A stretch of 64,000 nucleotides of DNA from Artemisia argyi (GCA_030686995.1 CM060692.1:124821796-124885795), one strand, 5' to 3'; positions 22,206 to 34,676 are shown, numbered from the stretch's first letter. Notes: generated from the sequence alone by a model not told the origin. A program made the numbers and translations.

Positions 22206-24466
22206 ATTAAAAGTCCCGGCTATTATGCCGACTCTTTGAACGTAAAAGGGCAACATTACAAGCTAAATGTGGAAACACCATTTTTCTTTCACTTTATTGG
22301 TAACCACAGCAGGGGTAACTCCCCCACACTTAGGGTGAAAACCCTATAAGCATGCTACTGTTTTTGTTTACCGAGTCGCTAGCTTGACTCGACCCCGAAT
22401 TAATTGGTTCTTGGGGATGCATGATGTGGAAGAAGCAATCTCTATCGGACTTTCATTCAAGATGTTTGGACAAATATTTGAAGCACGTGAAAGTTCCACA
22501 CCGATGAGATAAGTACCAGTCATAAAATAGTATAAACTATAAGCGGTGATGTCGGGGTCAAAAATAATGTCTTCATTCCCAAAGGAATGAAGAACAGGAG
22601 AAGTCACCTGATAGGTGAAGAAAGGAAGAAAGATCTTGATGACAATCAAGATTGATTCATCATCATCAGAAAGAGAATTCGTGATTGGTGTATCATGAAT
22701 CTCATCATTTAGGCTCGTATGATCTAAACATATTATGGGTGGGAGGGTTGGGATATTGAAATCAATCAAATTCTCAAGGTTGAGAATATTTCCCTCCGGA
22801 ACACAAAGATCATCTTTGTCTAGATCAAAGTAAAAGTTATCATACTCCGGTGGAGATATGATATGAGTGAGTTCATGGGAGAACTCCTCGAAGGTGAATG
22901 AATCATACTCGGGGAGAGAAATTTGAGAATGAGAAGTGGTACTGCCACTAATCTTCTCTCCCATATGATCAAAAGTAAAGGCTTCAAACTCCGGAATAGG
23001 ATCATCAGAGAAAATGTCACTATCCTTTATGGGGATAGGAGATGAAATAGGTTTCTTTTTGAAAGCCTCGATTTTAGAAATGAGGAGATCAACATTCAAT
23101 AATGTTGCACGAAGTGTTTCATCCTTGATTTCAGTGCCAATCTCATCATTCTCTTCTTCTAAGCTAACTAGCTTAGAAGGTAATTCTTCCATAAAAACGA
23201 TGTCTCCACAAGATAACGAATCGTCATCAGTAGAGTCGGAGAACATCTCAACATGATCAGTCAGGAAGACAAGAGGAGGAGGGATATCACAAATATGATC
23301 AAGAATTCCCTGTGACTCTCTTGGGATTGGAACAAGGTCCTCAACACTAGACTTTATGAATTCGTCCAATTCCTTATCAGGAACAGTGTCAAGATGCTCG
23401 TCCCCCATGCTCAGAGAGTGAGTGGGAACCTCGGGTGTGATAACAGTGGGTTGAGATGAAATCTCAACTGATGGAATTTCATCTGATGAATCTTTATAGA
23501 ATTGAAGAATATCAAGTGTATCTTCGTCATCACTGTCATCAGGAATGAAACGGAATCGAGAGCTAGATCTGGCTGCTTTTTCTTTTTCAATTGATTCCCG
23601 GATAGATTTTTCAATGGCATTTTGGGAATTTATTTTAGCAGCCTGCTCTTCAGCTAACAATTCTTCCATCGATTTTTGTTTTGGATTATCTGGGGTATGT
23701 TTAATTCCTTTCAAATCTTTCACTAAATCCAAAAGATCATGGAGAAGACTTTGAGGAATTGGCTGAGGTGGAGGTTCATCATAATACGATGTGTCAAAAT
23801 TGTTACAAGGAAATGGATTCCTTGTTTGACAATCGGAACTGAAGTGTGGACCTCCACAATACTCACAACAGTAAAACTAATGTGGCTGTGAGTCGTATGC
23901 GCTAGAGTTATAATCGTTATCAGGAAACTGCTCATAGACAAGCGTGTTTCCTAATTGACAATCAGAACTGTAGTGTGAACCACCACAGTACTCACAACAG
24001 TAAAACTGCTGAGTCTCATAGTGTGGTAGCTGATGGAATAAAGCAGTCGTGTCATGGTAGGAATAGGGATCTTGGTTATAGACAGACCCGTTTCCGGACT
24101 CTACCATGCCACAACTGAGGCAATTACCACCATTATGAGGATTACCACACCATTGACAAATCAGAAGGTGTGGATGAGACATAGAAAGAATCAAAAGATT
24201 TGGGAGGGTAAGGAATGAAGAATCAAAAGGGTAGGAGGGTAAAGATGAATATTTTTGGATTTTTGGAAAGACATTTTATATACAAATAAGAAAGAAAATC
24301 TTTTTGGGTTTTTTGTGTTCGTTGAAAACAGATTTTAAAATGTGTTTGTGAACCATTTTGTTTTTATATGAAAATAAGAAGATAATATGAACAAGGGTGA
24401 GTAAATATACAATGAGTGTATATCCCGATTCACTAATACGCAAAACCGTTTAGAATAACGCGCACA
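22206..24466 (-). mobile_element. ME-3, 5' internal part (Gag-like ORF and leader)
   Basis: On the minus strand this continues the element interrupted by ME-4. From right to left it has a leader containing 'gcgcgttattctaaacggtttt' (as in ME-5), the ORF at 24194-22368, and a 3' region with 'cccccacacttagggtg'. The PBS and 5' LTR are missing. The join to ME-2 gag-pol falls at about 24466, a few bases short of where the PBS should be. No pol genes are present, so the element is non-autonomous. Confidence 0.75.
22368..24194 (-). pseudogene. ME-3 acidic Gag-like protein with three CCHC-like knuckles
   Basis: One minus-strand frame of 609 codons is broken only by a TAG at 23877-23879; the neighbouring repeat has CAG there. 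Near the N-terminus are three similar modules, 'CQWCGNPHNGGNC', 'CEYCGGSHYSSDC' and 'CEYCGGPHFSSDC'. They are CX2CX3HX4C, one residue shorter than the canonical retroviral knuckle. A lysine/glutamate-rich helix follows ('SMEELLAEEQAAKINSQNAI'), then about 400 residues that are strongly acidic and Ser/Pro/Ile-rich with recurring 'PEYD.F.F' and 'HSLSMGDEHLDTVPD' phrases. I recall similar proteins from Asteraceae genome annotations. It probably acts as a Gag substitute of a non-autonomous element; the function is unproven. Confidence 0.65.
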
Positions 24467-24970
24467 ACCATACCTCTCCTTGATGCTTGTTATCATATGC
24501 CCAAGTATAGTTCATACTTCAAAAGATTGCTTGCCAACTGAAAGAAACTCTAGGGTCTTGTGACTCTGGGAGAAGAATGTTCGGTGGTGACCCAACGAGG
24601 GCTACCAAAAAAGGTAGACGACCCAGGCAGCTTAACCTTGCCCTGTTCCATAGGATCTCTATCGATAAAGAATGCTCTTGCCGATTTAGGGGCAAGCATC
24701 AACATCATGCCCTACTCCATGTTCCTCAAACTAGGATATTCCGGACTAAAACCAACTCTTATGAACATCCAACTAGCCAATAGATCGGTCAAATATCCCT
24801 TGGAGATATGCGAGAATGTGCTAGTTAAAGTAGGGAAGTTCAAATTTTCGGTTGACTTCGTGATCTTGGAAATGGAGGTGGATGACCTGGTGCCCATCAT
24901 CTTAGGGAGACCCTTTCTTGCCACCGCTTGTGCAGTTATTGATGTTCACGACGGCAAGTTAACCTTATGA
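24467..24970 (+). pseudogene. ME-2 gag C-terminus and aspartic protease
   Basis: The frame resumes with the end of gag ('IPLLDACYHMPKYSSYFKR', typical Athila/Tat), has a TGA and a TAG near 24539 and 24551, and then enters the protease. The protease carries 'LPCSIGSLSIKNALADLGAS' (active-site Asp-Leu-Gly-Ala-Ser), 'INIMPYSMFLKLG' and the late 'PIILGRPFLATA' strand. It would cleave the Gag-Pol polyprotein. A TGA at 24968-24970 separates it from the following linker and RT. The catalytic triad is intact but the polyprotein frame is not. Confidence 0.75.
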
Positions 24971-24985
24971 GTAGGGACCGATAGC

Positions 24986-26230
24986 TTGGCCTTTGATATT
25001 AAAGACACTATGAATCTATCTCTCGAAGCAGCTAACCGGCTCTATTTAATCGAAGAGGTCGATGAATTAACTAATGTCATTAACAACTACATTGATGAAC
25101 AAATCGAAGAAGGCTGGTTACGGGATGAGAGTTTCCTCCCCATAATGGAGAAGGAGAAGACGGAGGGCGCTAGAGCAGTCTCCTTCTACCCCAAACAAGA
25201 GACCACTGAACCGCTCGAACTCCGTAAACCCGAAAACAAGCTAAAGCCCTCCATTATCGAACCACCCAAGCTAGAACTTAAAGAGCTCCCAAACCACCTG
25301 GAATACGCTTTCCTCCAGGGAGAAGATCAACTGCCAGTGATCATAAATTCTTCCCTTGAACACGGGCAAAAGGATAGACTCTTAGGAGATTTAAAGAAAT
25401 ATAAGGGAGTCCTTGCATGGAGTGTAGCGGACATTAAGGGGATTGACTCAACCTTCTGCACGCATAAGATTCTTATGGAAGAAAACTAAAAACCAGCCGT
25501 GCAACCCCAGAGGCGGGTGAATCCCAACATTAAGGAGGTGGTGAAAAAGGAAGTTATCAAACTCTTGGATGCAGGGCTGATATACCCGATTTCGGATAGC
25601 CCGTGGGTTAGTCCTGTACAGGTTGTACCAAAGAAAGGAAGGATGATTGTGGTGAAAAATGACAAACGGTGAGTTGGTACCCCAGAGAACGGTTACTGGT
25701 TGGCGGGTATGCATCGATTATAGAAAGCTCAATGATGCCACCAGAAAGGATCACTTTCCCCTCCCATTCATTGACCAAATGTTGGAAAGATTATCCGGGC
25801 ACGAGTACTACTGTTTCCTGAATAGATTCTCTGGATATTTCCAAATCCCAATAGCCCCTGAGGATCAAGAAAAAACCACATTTACTTGCCCTTATGGAAC
25901 ATTCGCCTATAAGAGAATGCCTTTTGGGCTGTGTAACGCTCCCGCCACTTTTCAGCGATGCATGACCGCAATCTTTCATTAGTTAATGGAAGACAGCATG
26001 GAAGTTTTCATGGATGATTTCTCGGTCTTCGGGGACTCTTTCGACCGCTGTCTCGCTAACCTTGAAAAAAATGCTCAAACGTTGCGAGGAAACCAACTTG
26101 GTCCTAAATTGGGAGAAATGCCATTTTATGGTAAAAGAAGGGATTGTGCTAGGGCAATGGGATTGAGGTGGACCAAGCAAAGGTTGAAGCTATATCTAAA
26201 CTACATTATCCCACTACTGTCAAGGTAATA
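24986..26230 (+). pseudogene. ME-2 reverse transcriptase, broken
   Basis: A linker (24986-25489, '...LAWSVADIKGID') leads into RT. A TAA at 25487-25489 is followed by 'KPAVQPQRRVNPNIKEVVKK'. A frameshift occurs near 25660, and the palm continues as 'WRVCIDYRKLN' and 'PLPFIDQMLERLSG'. Motif A reads 'FLNRFSGYFQI', where LDGFSGYFQI is expected: the catalytic Asp is Asn and Gly is Arg. The 'MPFGLCNAPATFQRCM' motif and the second active-site motif 'FMDDFSVFG' are intact, but a TAG (25981-25983) lies between them. Another shift and small deletion follow near 26090-26165. It would have copied RNA to DNA in the particle; it is now dead. Confidence 0.78.
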
Positions 26231-26890
26231 CGTAGCTTCTTGGGTCATGTCGGGTTCTACAGGAGGTTCATTAAGGAGTTCTCTAAAATAGCTCGGCCAA
26301 TGACTCAATTGCTTGTAAAGGATGCCCCTTTCGATTTCTCTCAAGAATGCAAGGATGCATTCAATCTCCTGAAAAAGGAACTCACGCAAGCCCCAATCAT
26401 GGTTACACCTAACTGGGAATTACCTTTTGAGATCATGTGTGACGCTAGCGACTATGCTGTTGGAGCAGTACTAGGCCAAAGGTTTAACAAACAATTCCAA
26501 CCAATATACTACGCTAGCAAAACTATGAATCCCGCTCAAGAGAATTATTCTACCACCGAAAAAGAACTATTAGCCGTGGTGTTCGCTTTCGACAAATTCC
26601 GCCAATATCTTGTCCTTTCAAAGACGGTCATTTTTACTGATCATTCGGCTCTTTGATACCTTTTTGCTAAGCAAGACACTAAACCACGACTAATTCGGTG
26701 GATCTTGTTGTTACAAGAATTAGATGTTGAAATTCGTGATAAAAGGGGGGCAGAGAATTTAGCTGCTGATCATCTCTCTTCTCTCGAAAATTCCCTCCTT
26801 AGTGAGCTTGACAAGAGTGAGATTCAGGACTCATTTCCTGACGAACAGCTCATGTCAATAATAGATTCTGAGCCATGGTACGCACGCTGA
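26168..26890 (+). pseudogene. ME-2 RNase H domain
   Basis: The end of the RT thumb ('TVKVIRSFLGHVGFYRRFIK') is followed by RNase H: 'LPFEIMCDASDYAVGAVLG' (first acidic residue), 'YASKTMNPAQENYSTTEKEL' (catalytic Glu) and 'VIFTDHSAL' (third acidic residue). A TGA at about 26654-26656 is followed by the rest, '[18 protein letters not shown]' and '[14 protein letters not shown]' (the ADHLSR-type end). A frameshift near 26885 separates it from integrase. It degrades the RNA strand during reverse transcription. Confidence 0.75.
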
Positions 26891-28169
26891 ATATGCTAAT
26901 TATCTTGCAAGCAGGCTCATTCCGGAACACATGACTAGACACGAAAGGAAAAGGTTCTTTGCCCAACTAAAATACTACTTCTGGGACGAACCTTTCTTAT
27001 TCCGAATATGTCCTGATCAAGTAATCAGGCGTTGTGTTTCAGGAAAAGAGGCGATGAAGATTATGAAAGAATGTCATTCGGGCGCTTCTGGGGGCCATCA
27101 TGGGATAAACACCACCGGACAAAAGATTTTTGATACAGGATTCTATTGGCCTACAATATTTCGTGATGTGAAGGAGATGATACAAGCATGCGATGCATGT
27201 CAACGAGCCGGGAATATATCAAGAAGAGATGAAGCGCCTCATAATTTTATACAAGTTTGTGAGGTTTTTCGATGTTTGGGGAATAGATTTCATGGGGCCC
27301 TTTCCATCTTCAGGTGGAACGAATACATTTTAGTGGCCATTGATTATGTTTCAAAATGAGTGGAGGCACAAGCCCTTAGGACCAACGATGCTAGGGTAGT
27401 TATTCATTTTCTAAAAAAGCTGTTTGCTATGTTCGGCATTCCTAAAGCTCTCATTAGTGATAGGGGGACCCACTTTTGCAATGCGCAGATGGAAAAGGTC
27501 ATGAAAAGATATGGAGTCTCCCACCGGTTCTCCACCGCTTATCACCCGCAAACCAACGGTCAAGTCGAAAACACCAACAGGGCGATTAAGAGAATATTGG
27601 AAAAAACGGTTAATCAAAACAGAAAGGACTGGTCATTTAAACTCGATGAGGCCTTATGGGCATTCCGAACGGCCTACAAGACACCTATTGGAACGACCCC
27701 GTTCTGCATGGTTTATGGCAAGGCGTGTCACCTTCTAGTAGAACTTGAACACAAGGCTTATTGGGAACTTAAGGCATCTAATTTGGATTATACAGTCGCT
27801 GAAACGAATAGGTTCTTGCAACTCCATGAGCTTAATGATTTAAGGCTAGAAGTGTATGAATCCTCCGTTACATATAAAGAAAGGGCAAAAAGATGGCATG
27901 ACCAGCGAATTAAGAAACCTAAGGAGTTCTCAGAAGGAGACAAAGTTCTATTGTATAATTCCCGGTTAAGGTTATTTCCCGGGAAACTTAAGTCTAGATG
28001 GTATGGACCCTTTACGGTGAAAAGCTCCTCTAAAGCGGGCACTGTTATGTTAATGGACGATGAAAATAGAGAGTTCACTGTAAATGTACAACGCGTAAAA
28101 CATTATCAAGAAAGTGGTAATGAGATGATTAGTGAGGAGGATGTAACATTTGATGATGAGGTCACGTAA
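26891..28169 (+). pseudogene. ME-2 integrase with Athila-type C-terminus
   Basis: The zinc-binding domain is present ('HSGASGGHHG' ... 'CDACQR'). The first catalytic Asp lies in a 45-bp stretch read out of frame: at about 27268-27320 the expected 'GIDFMGPFP' is visible in another frame and the original frame then returns, so two shifts compensate. A TGA at 27357-27359 replaces the Trp of 'SKWVEAQA'. After it, 'ISDRGTHFCN' holds the second Asp and 'AYHPQTNGQVENTNRAIK' the Glu. The C-terminus ('YKERAKRWHDQRIKKPKEFS', 'LRLFPGKLKSRWYGPF') is the Athila/Tat type without a chromodomain. It ends at 28167-28169. Confidence 0.8.
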
Positions 28170-30637
28170 TTGCCCATGACCTTGAGTCTAGCTACAAGAC
28201 TCGTAAATAAAGAAAAGCGCTTCTTGGGAGGCAACCCATGCTTTGTGTGTTTTTATTTGTTTGATTTTTGTTTGTTTGGTTTTTATTTGTTTCCGTATGC
28301 ATGTTTTATTTTTATTGTTGGTAAATCATGTTTCAAACTAAATTGTGAAAATGCTTTATTTTGTTGTTTAACATTGTCTTAACTTCATATAAAGGTATTT
28401 TACAAAAGCTAAGTGTAAGGGAAGACCCAAATTTGTTTATAAGAACGAAAATGATCATGATTCGCCACAATATTAAATGAGCATGTATATTAGTATTTGT
28501 TTGAGTCAAATGCTTGTATCGAGTTATAATGATGTTTTGCAGGATTTTCCAGGAAATAAGGCATGAGTTTTTCCAGAAATTTTCCGGAAACTTAACATAA
28601 GATTTTTCCAAGAACATTCTGACGACGACATGAGTTACAACCTGACGGCGTCAGGTGCCAAAATTATGAAAAAATTTGCGATTTTTCTTTATGCCAGAGT
28701 CTTAAAGTTTTTGTTGATTCTTTAGTTTTGTAAACTCCAGGAAATCTGCAAACATTCATTCCACAAGCATTATATCTTAAATTTCTTTCTAGGATTTGTT
28801 AGTATATATAGATTGCCGGCGATTTTATGCGAGGTTGCCTCGATTGTTTTCTTAAGTATAACAGGTTATATATGACAAGAAGATGATTTATATTTCTGGA
28901 GGGAAGCTTTCAACGTTCATTTTCTTGGAGGAAGATCTAACCTTGTTGACACACTATCCATATCGAACGAATCAGGGGAGTATTTGTTTTCATTCTTTTA
29001 CCTATTTTACTTTTACATTCTTCAATTGAACATTGGGGACAATGTTCATCCTAAGTGTAAGGGGAGGGTAAATGATGATACCTTATAGGATACTATTGCA
29101 CTTGAGTTTGTTTGTTTTGATGGTAGGTGTGTAATAAAACTAAGAGAAATACTTGTTAGTGTAATCTTAGTGCCAAATATAAAATTTTTTACAACATTTA
29201 GGAGTGAAACTTTAGCCTTAACAAGCGTCTCATGGATAGGAGTTGTATGACTAGCACAAAACCGTACCATTCAGAAAAATTTTCCACCCAAATATGTGAG
29301 GTTTGCCTTTAGATTTGATAGGAGAAACATTCATTATTAGTGCTTATGAGTGCACCGGTAGCATTTAGATTCTAGAACTTGCGTTAGTGATGCATCCCGA
29401 GACCACTAATGAGACTACATTCGTGTAGTAGGATTTACTACATGATCAGAGGTATTAGGATCACCCTTGTGTTTAAACCCGTATCATAATTACTTGACCA
29501 TTTAAGTCATATTACTTGACTAGTAAAGTCAATTAATCTTCCCACACCTTTGCGTTGTACTCATTTTTAGTACACGATACCCCTAGTATACCCCTCTGAG
29601 CCTATCCTTTCGTTTCTAACTTTAAGCATTTTACTTAAAGGAAGAATTTGTTACAACCCACCCAAATGTGCAATCAAATCGCCTTAGCCTTCCATGTATG
29701 CACTCATCTTTAGTGCATTATTGTTATTTGTTTAAACCCTAAGTTAATTATCTAATTGATTACATGGTTGCTAAATCGAGTCATATCTTGTACATATTGT
29801 TTTGGGACGATTGGGACTCATGGGTAAAGTACTAGTGTTATGGAGTAATGGGGAAGAACATAATATATTACCCCTATATGTGTGTTAATCTTAAAAAGTA
29901 CTCAAAGTGTTTTGATTATCTTGATTCGAGTCATTAGAACAGTTTATTGTAAAGTATGTAAAAATTCAAGTGTAAGGGGAATGTACATTCCCTATGATGT
30001 ATTATTTTGGATGGTAGGGTAAAAGTGTATGAAAAAAAATCAAAAAAATAAAGAAATAGAAAAAAATAGAAAAAGAAAAGAGAAAAACATACGGACTACC
30101 ATCCCGTTTCATTCTATGTTTGTTTTAAGTTTTTGTTATTTTTGATTTATTAGCTTAAGTCGAGTCTAGTCTTGGCTTAGCAACGCCATATTGTACATGT
30201 AATTAACCAAGATGATTAACTCGCCACCAGTAAATATTGCCTTTATCCAACAAAACCGTGTTTTTCATATCCCTACACCTAACGTTATAACACTTTAAAA
30301 GACCTCTTTGATAGTTTATCCTAGGTGCTTATGCCAAGTGGTGGAGGTTTGATCCTTTCCCAAGCCTATGGTAATCTATTTGCTATGACAGGTAGTGAGA
30401 GATGTTTTCCATTTCCATATTGTGATATATACTTTATTACACCTGAAAGATGTGAGTATCTAAACACTATTTGTGAGGTGCTAGTGTATAACCTCCGTGC
30501 TTGTTTTTGGTTTTTAGTGGAACGATTATTTGTTGTGATTACTTTTATATTAGTGTTAAATGACCCCTAACTTGTATTTTGATTAGAATAAAAGCGCATT
30601 TGCTTGAGGACAAGCAAATCTCAAGTGTAAGGGTATT
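28170..30637 (+). other. ME-2 3' non-coding region and polypurine tract
   Basis: No long frame follows integrase; an 81-codon frame at 30325-30570 has no recognisable domain. The first part is shared with ME-1 (1-920, inverted). It includes 'cctgacggcgtcagg' at about 28640, the same palindrome that fills the LTR. The end shows 'tgcttgaggacaagcaaat' and 'aagtgtaagggtatt' just before the LTR, the conserved 3' border and polypurine tract of Athila/Tat elements. Some Athila relatives carry an env-like ORF here; none is visible. Confidence 0.65.
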
Positions 30638-31412
30638 TGAAGAGGCAAAAAGTGTACCGCTTTTAAGGGGTCATTTAAGCCTGAATTCGTGATTATTTGA
30701 TCAAATATTACCCTAAATCGTTCCTTTTGTCATTTTAGGTACTTTTGTGGAGAAATCTAGAAAAGGAAGCATTTTGGACGTTTTTGGAGCATAAAAGTGA
30801 AGAAAATGGCAAAGTCTCAAATTCCTTGCTGGGAACAGTACCTGACAACGTCAAGGCTTTACACATGACAGCGTCAAGAGTGGCAAAAGAGGTGGAAGTG
30901 GAAAATACACATGACGATCCAGAACGTTTTTAGGCTATTTGGCCTGACGGCGTCACCAAGGCCGTCAGGGTCCAAATACACGTGACGACCCAGAGTAGAT
31001 TTGCACATGAAGGCGTCAAGACTGGATCTAGGCAATACGAATTTCACTTTGGCGGCGAGTTGACAGCGGCAGAGGTTAATACATGGCGCCGTCAGGATAC
31101 TAAGTCTATATATATTTTTCCAATTTTTCATTGTAAAGGGTGGAACTTTTGTGGATCAAGTTGTGCAAAAACCCTAGGTCAAATTTCCAGCATATTGAAG
31201 GGGTTTCAAACCCTTCTTTCTTCCATGTTTTAATAAAGATAAGTTCTCCAATAATCATTCAATATGTTTATGTATTGTTTGATTATATCTTATGTTTATC
31301 TTTCTTTTAACATGTTAGGCTAGGCTTTTATTGTGTTTGCTAAGATGTAGTGAAACCTAGATGTTGATTATTGGTTGATTGTTTGTTTATAATTGTTACG
31401 GATGATTGTATT
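30638..31412 (+). repeat. 3' LTR of ME-2, first part
   Basis: It begins TGAAGAGG and matches 1634-2409 with scattered substitutions. It contains the palindrome cluster (30840-31095) and TATA (about 31105). It is interrupted by ME-6 after GTATT at 31408-31412. Confidence 0.9.
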
Positions 31413-33939
31413 TGTAACAACCGTGATTTTAGCAGGTTAGTTAGACTTTTAGCCTCGAGTTAATCTAACTTTATTTGGTATGGTTTGAGTAGTTATATGT
31501 GTGTTATTGTGTATTATAGTGTGGTTAGTATTTGAGTTAGCACTAAATCCCTTCGCGTTGTGGTTGTTATTGTGATTTTTGATGATGTTGATTTTGCGAA
31601 AGCTCATTTTGATCACCTATGTGGTGTAGAAATGACTTGTGTATATTTGGCGTTTTGAGGTTTTGTGTAACGAGTCTTCGTTCAAGTTATTGAGCGTTAG
31701 TAAGTTACGGGAATGTTGTTTTTGTGAGGAAATGCTTAGGGAGTGTGTATAAATCTATTTTTGGAAACTTTATTTTGAAAATGAATATTTTCCGGTTTGT
31801 CGTAAAATTAAGGTTTATCGCGAAAGACGTTAGGTTTTGTTATGCGAATACATAAAATATGAAAAGTATGAGGTTTTGAGTGTAATAAATAAATTTAATA
31901 AAAAAATAAATAAAAATAAATATATAATAATAGGGGCGGCCGATTTTGGGTATTAGGGGGAAAAAAGGAAACCAAATTTGATACCAAATACAACTCTATG
32001 CCTTAAGGGTTATCCAAAATAATTATAAATACAAAATCAAAACTCCCCTACCCCTTTTTCCTGCATATTGAGTCGACCACAAGGAGGAACAAGAAGAAAA
32101 AATTAGGGTTTCATAATTGTCTAGCAATAATCAAGAATCAAGGTAAAATCTTTAACCCTTATGTTTAATTAATTAATTATTGTTATGATTCATGTAATAT
32201 TTAATATGATGGAATCTAGGGTTTATATACTTCTGTAAATTATTGAAGTAAAACATGTTCGGATGATTAGATGTTAATAATATGGTTAATGGTTAAGGGA
32301 ATTGAGTGTTAAACGCGTTAGATTATGTGTTAGGGTTTGGACAGAAATCTATGGCTATAAAGATGTGAGTGTAAATAATAGATGGTGAACAGTTAAGTCA
32401 CGAATTTTAGGTCTAAATTGAAGTATAATGAAAGAGCTTTCTAAAAATCCAGCCACGATCGATTTTAAGGTCGGGAAGTCGGTCTTTTGATTTTTCTTTG
32501 TTAAGGTGTCAAAGCTATCAAACCGGACAGATTTTGGGTAACAATTTGAGGGTGTCATGTTGTTGTAAAAGTGGTATTTTGACTTGGCCTTCTGGAATAG
32601 TTAAGTTTTAGGTTATATTAGACTACCACGAAGAGGATTCGCGATAAAAACTTGTGGAAGTAATTATTAAAAATCAAAACTTTTTGGTGTGCGTTCAGAT
32701 CCGAATTTGAGTAGTTGACAAGTTTGAATTTCTTATGAGTATTTGTGTGTGTTATTGGTCCATGGCCTTCTGGGATTAGCTTCTATGCTTATGAGAGACC
32801 ATGGTAAATTTTTGGTGTGAGTTGTTGAGCTTCTATGCTTCTGGGAATGTACCCAAAAATTCTTCATTTTCGGATTTTAAGAGTGCAAGGGATTTAGTGA
32901 ATATTAAGTTATGGTAGTGGTTAGTGTGGTGTCTAGGAGATCCATGGTGGGTCATATGAGTCTTATACATCCATCATATGTGTATTACATGGGTTGTAGC
33001 TTTTAGCTTGACCTTGTGTAATGTGGATTATTTTTATGTGCTATAGATTGTGAATTGTTTTTGTGGAAGCTGCGGAGTTTAAGGTGAGTTCATAGTCCCA
33101 TATTTTTACTTTGTTTTAAAATTGGGATGGGAATTATGCTTGTCTTAAATGATTTGAATTACTGTGATTATATGTATGGTGTTAAAGAGCTCGGACTTTT
33201 AATGTTATCGTATTTATGCTATATGTGAACGGTAATGATATGATGTTTGATAGCTGTGTGTCCAATTGGGAGGGTGCTTACCCTGTTGCTCGTGCATACG
33301 ACCTAATTGGAGAGTAGCATCCCTACTCACTATTTTTGTACTGTGTGGTCCGATCGGAGGGTATTAATTTACCCATTATTTTGACAGCGGGGGTCACGAT
33401 CCGGCCCGGTATGATGTGTTTTGGGAGCGGGGGTCACGTTCCGGCCCGATGGTTGCTTTATGTGTGATGTTGCCTTGTGATACATGTAGCTTATATGATA
33501 ACTATAATTATTTGTCCAGCTATATTTTGTAATCACAGTGATTTTGGTTGCCTTGTGTGTTGAGTCTTAAACCTATGAATCTCACCAACGTTATGTTGAT
33601 ATTTTAAGCATCATTTTTAGGTGAGCATTCTAAGGCCAAAGTTTAGGGCAGCAATTAGGCGAGACTTAGTTGCATGGAGACTTACTTATGTTTTTGGGAT
33701 TTGATTTTATTTGGATTTGGATATGATACATTTATGTTTTCTGTTTGGTACTTTCAAATCTGTTGAAGATACCTTTTGGATTTTGTTTTGGTTATTTATC
33801 TTTGGGTATTGTTATAACACTGTGTGTTGGTACATTGCTCTATTTATGTGCATGTAGTTGTTCTCTATGTTGACACCAGGTGTTGTGATGATATCCATGA
33901 AGTTACACCCGCGCGTTTCCGCCGTGGCGGGGTGTGACA
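31413..33939 (+). repeat. 5' LTR of ME-6 (2527 bp)
   Basis: A TATA-like 'attataaatacaaaatc' lies at about 32018-32034, followed by a pyrimidine-rich start region. Near the 3' end are two tandem copies of 'gagcgggggtcacg.tccggccc' (about 33388-33450). No gene lies inside. The LTR is matched end to end by 51761-54298. Confidence 0.92.
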
Positions 33940-33942
33940 GAT

Positions 33943-33955
33943 TGGTATCAGAGCC
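33943..33955 (+). other. Primer binding site of ME-6 (tRNA-iMet)
   Basis: TGGTATCAGAGCC, three bases after the LTR, is an exact complement of the plant initiator tRNA-Met 3' end. Confidence 0.92.
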
Positions 33956-34144
33956 TTGGTTATAGAGAATTTGGTGGTTTAACCTAGACTATAGCTTAGG
34001 AGTCCCTCATATAGTTGCATTTAGGATCTATGTGTAAGTATAATATCATTACATGTCTATTTTCCTAAATGATGAGTTATTTTACCCATTTTTTGAACGT
34101 CTATTGAACCCTGTACTTAGCATCGTGTGTGTGTCATTTATAGA

Positions 34145-34266
34145 ATGGCACCTCCTGCGTGAAAGACACTTCGTTGGGCCACAGTAGTTGTTAAGGGACG
34201 TAAGAGAGTTGGGAAGATGAAGAGAACCAACAGGAGGATATTGGTCCCCGCTAGCATGGTACCATG
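34145..34266 (+). pseudogene. ME-6 accessory ORF upstream of gag, 5' part
   Basis: ATG at 34145 gives 'MAPPA', then TGA at 34160-34162, then an open basic stretch ('TLRWATVVVKGRKRVGKMKR') to the ME-7 insertion site. The frame continues without a shift on the far side of ME-7 at 46490, so this was one ORF before ME-7 arrived. The TGA is probably a mutated CGA; the gag of the same element also has an early TGA at codon 8. The N-terminal half is basic, while the C-terminal half is acidic. Confidence 0.55.
34262..34266. repeat. Target-site duplication of ME-7, left copy (CCATG)
   Basis: CCATG precedes the 5' TG of ME-7. The right copy is at 46485-46489, after the terminal CA. Confidence 0.95.
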
Positions 34267-34676
34267 TGTTAGCATTAAAAATATGTATTTAGAAGTGATG
34301 GTCATTCTCATACATGTAACTTTGTAATGTGTCGTAGATTACAATAGAATAGTCAATGGGCTTATGGTTTGGACTAATCTAATAGGTTATAAGTTATGTA
34401 TTACAACTAGTCCATACTTAATGTAAAAGTCCAATCCATGACCAAGCCCATCCAAGCCCATTAGGGTATTACATCTCTTACTATTTAAACACCTCAAATG
34501 AGTCATTTGAGGTGTGTGCTTGTGTGTGTATTGTGTGTGTTTTCTTAATAAAAGTTCTCTTCATCTTATTCTCTATTTCTACATAAGCTAACGCCACACA
34601 TACTATTACAAGTCACCATCTTTACTTCATCTAGTTCTTGTATTTGTGTTAAAGTTGATATATCTAAGGTCCTACA
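34267..34676 (+). repeat. 5' LTR of ME-7 (410 bp)
   Basis: It starts TGTTAGCATTA and ends GGTCCTACA. It contains 'actatttaaacacctc' (TATA-like, about 34469) and 'cttaataaaagttc' (poly(A)-type signal, about 34543). An inverted repeat 'cacctcaaatgagtcatttgaggtg' at about 34490-34515 can form a strong hairpin near the expected start of R. Confidence 0.95.

Noticed and set aside
28170..30637. Envelope-like gene after integrase in ME-2
   Set aside because: No frame above 81 codons and no signal peptide or paired transmembrane layout; the region is non-coding and shared with ME-1.
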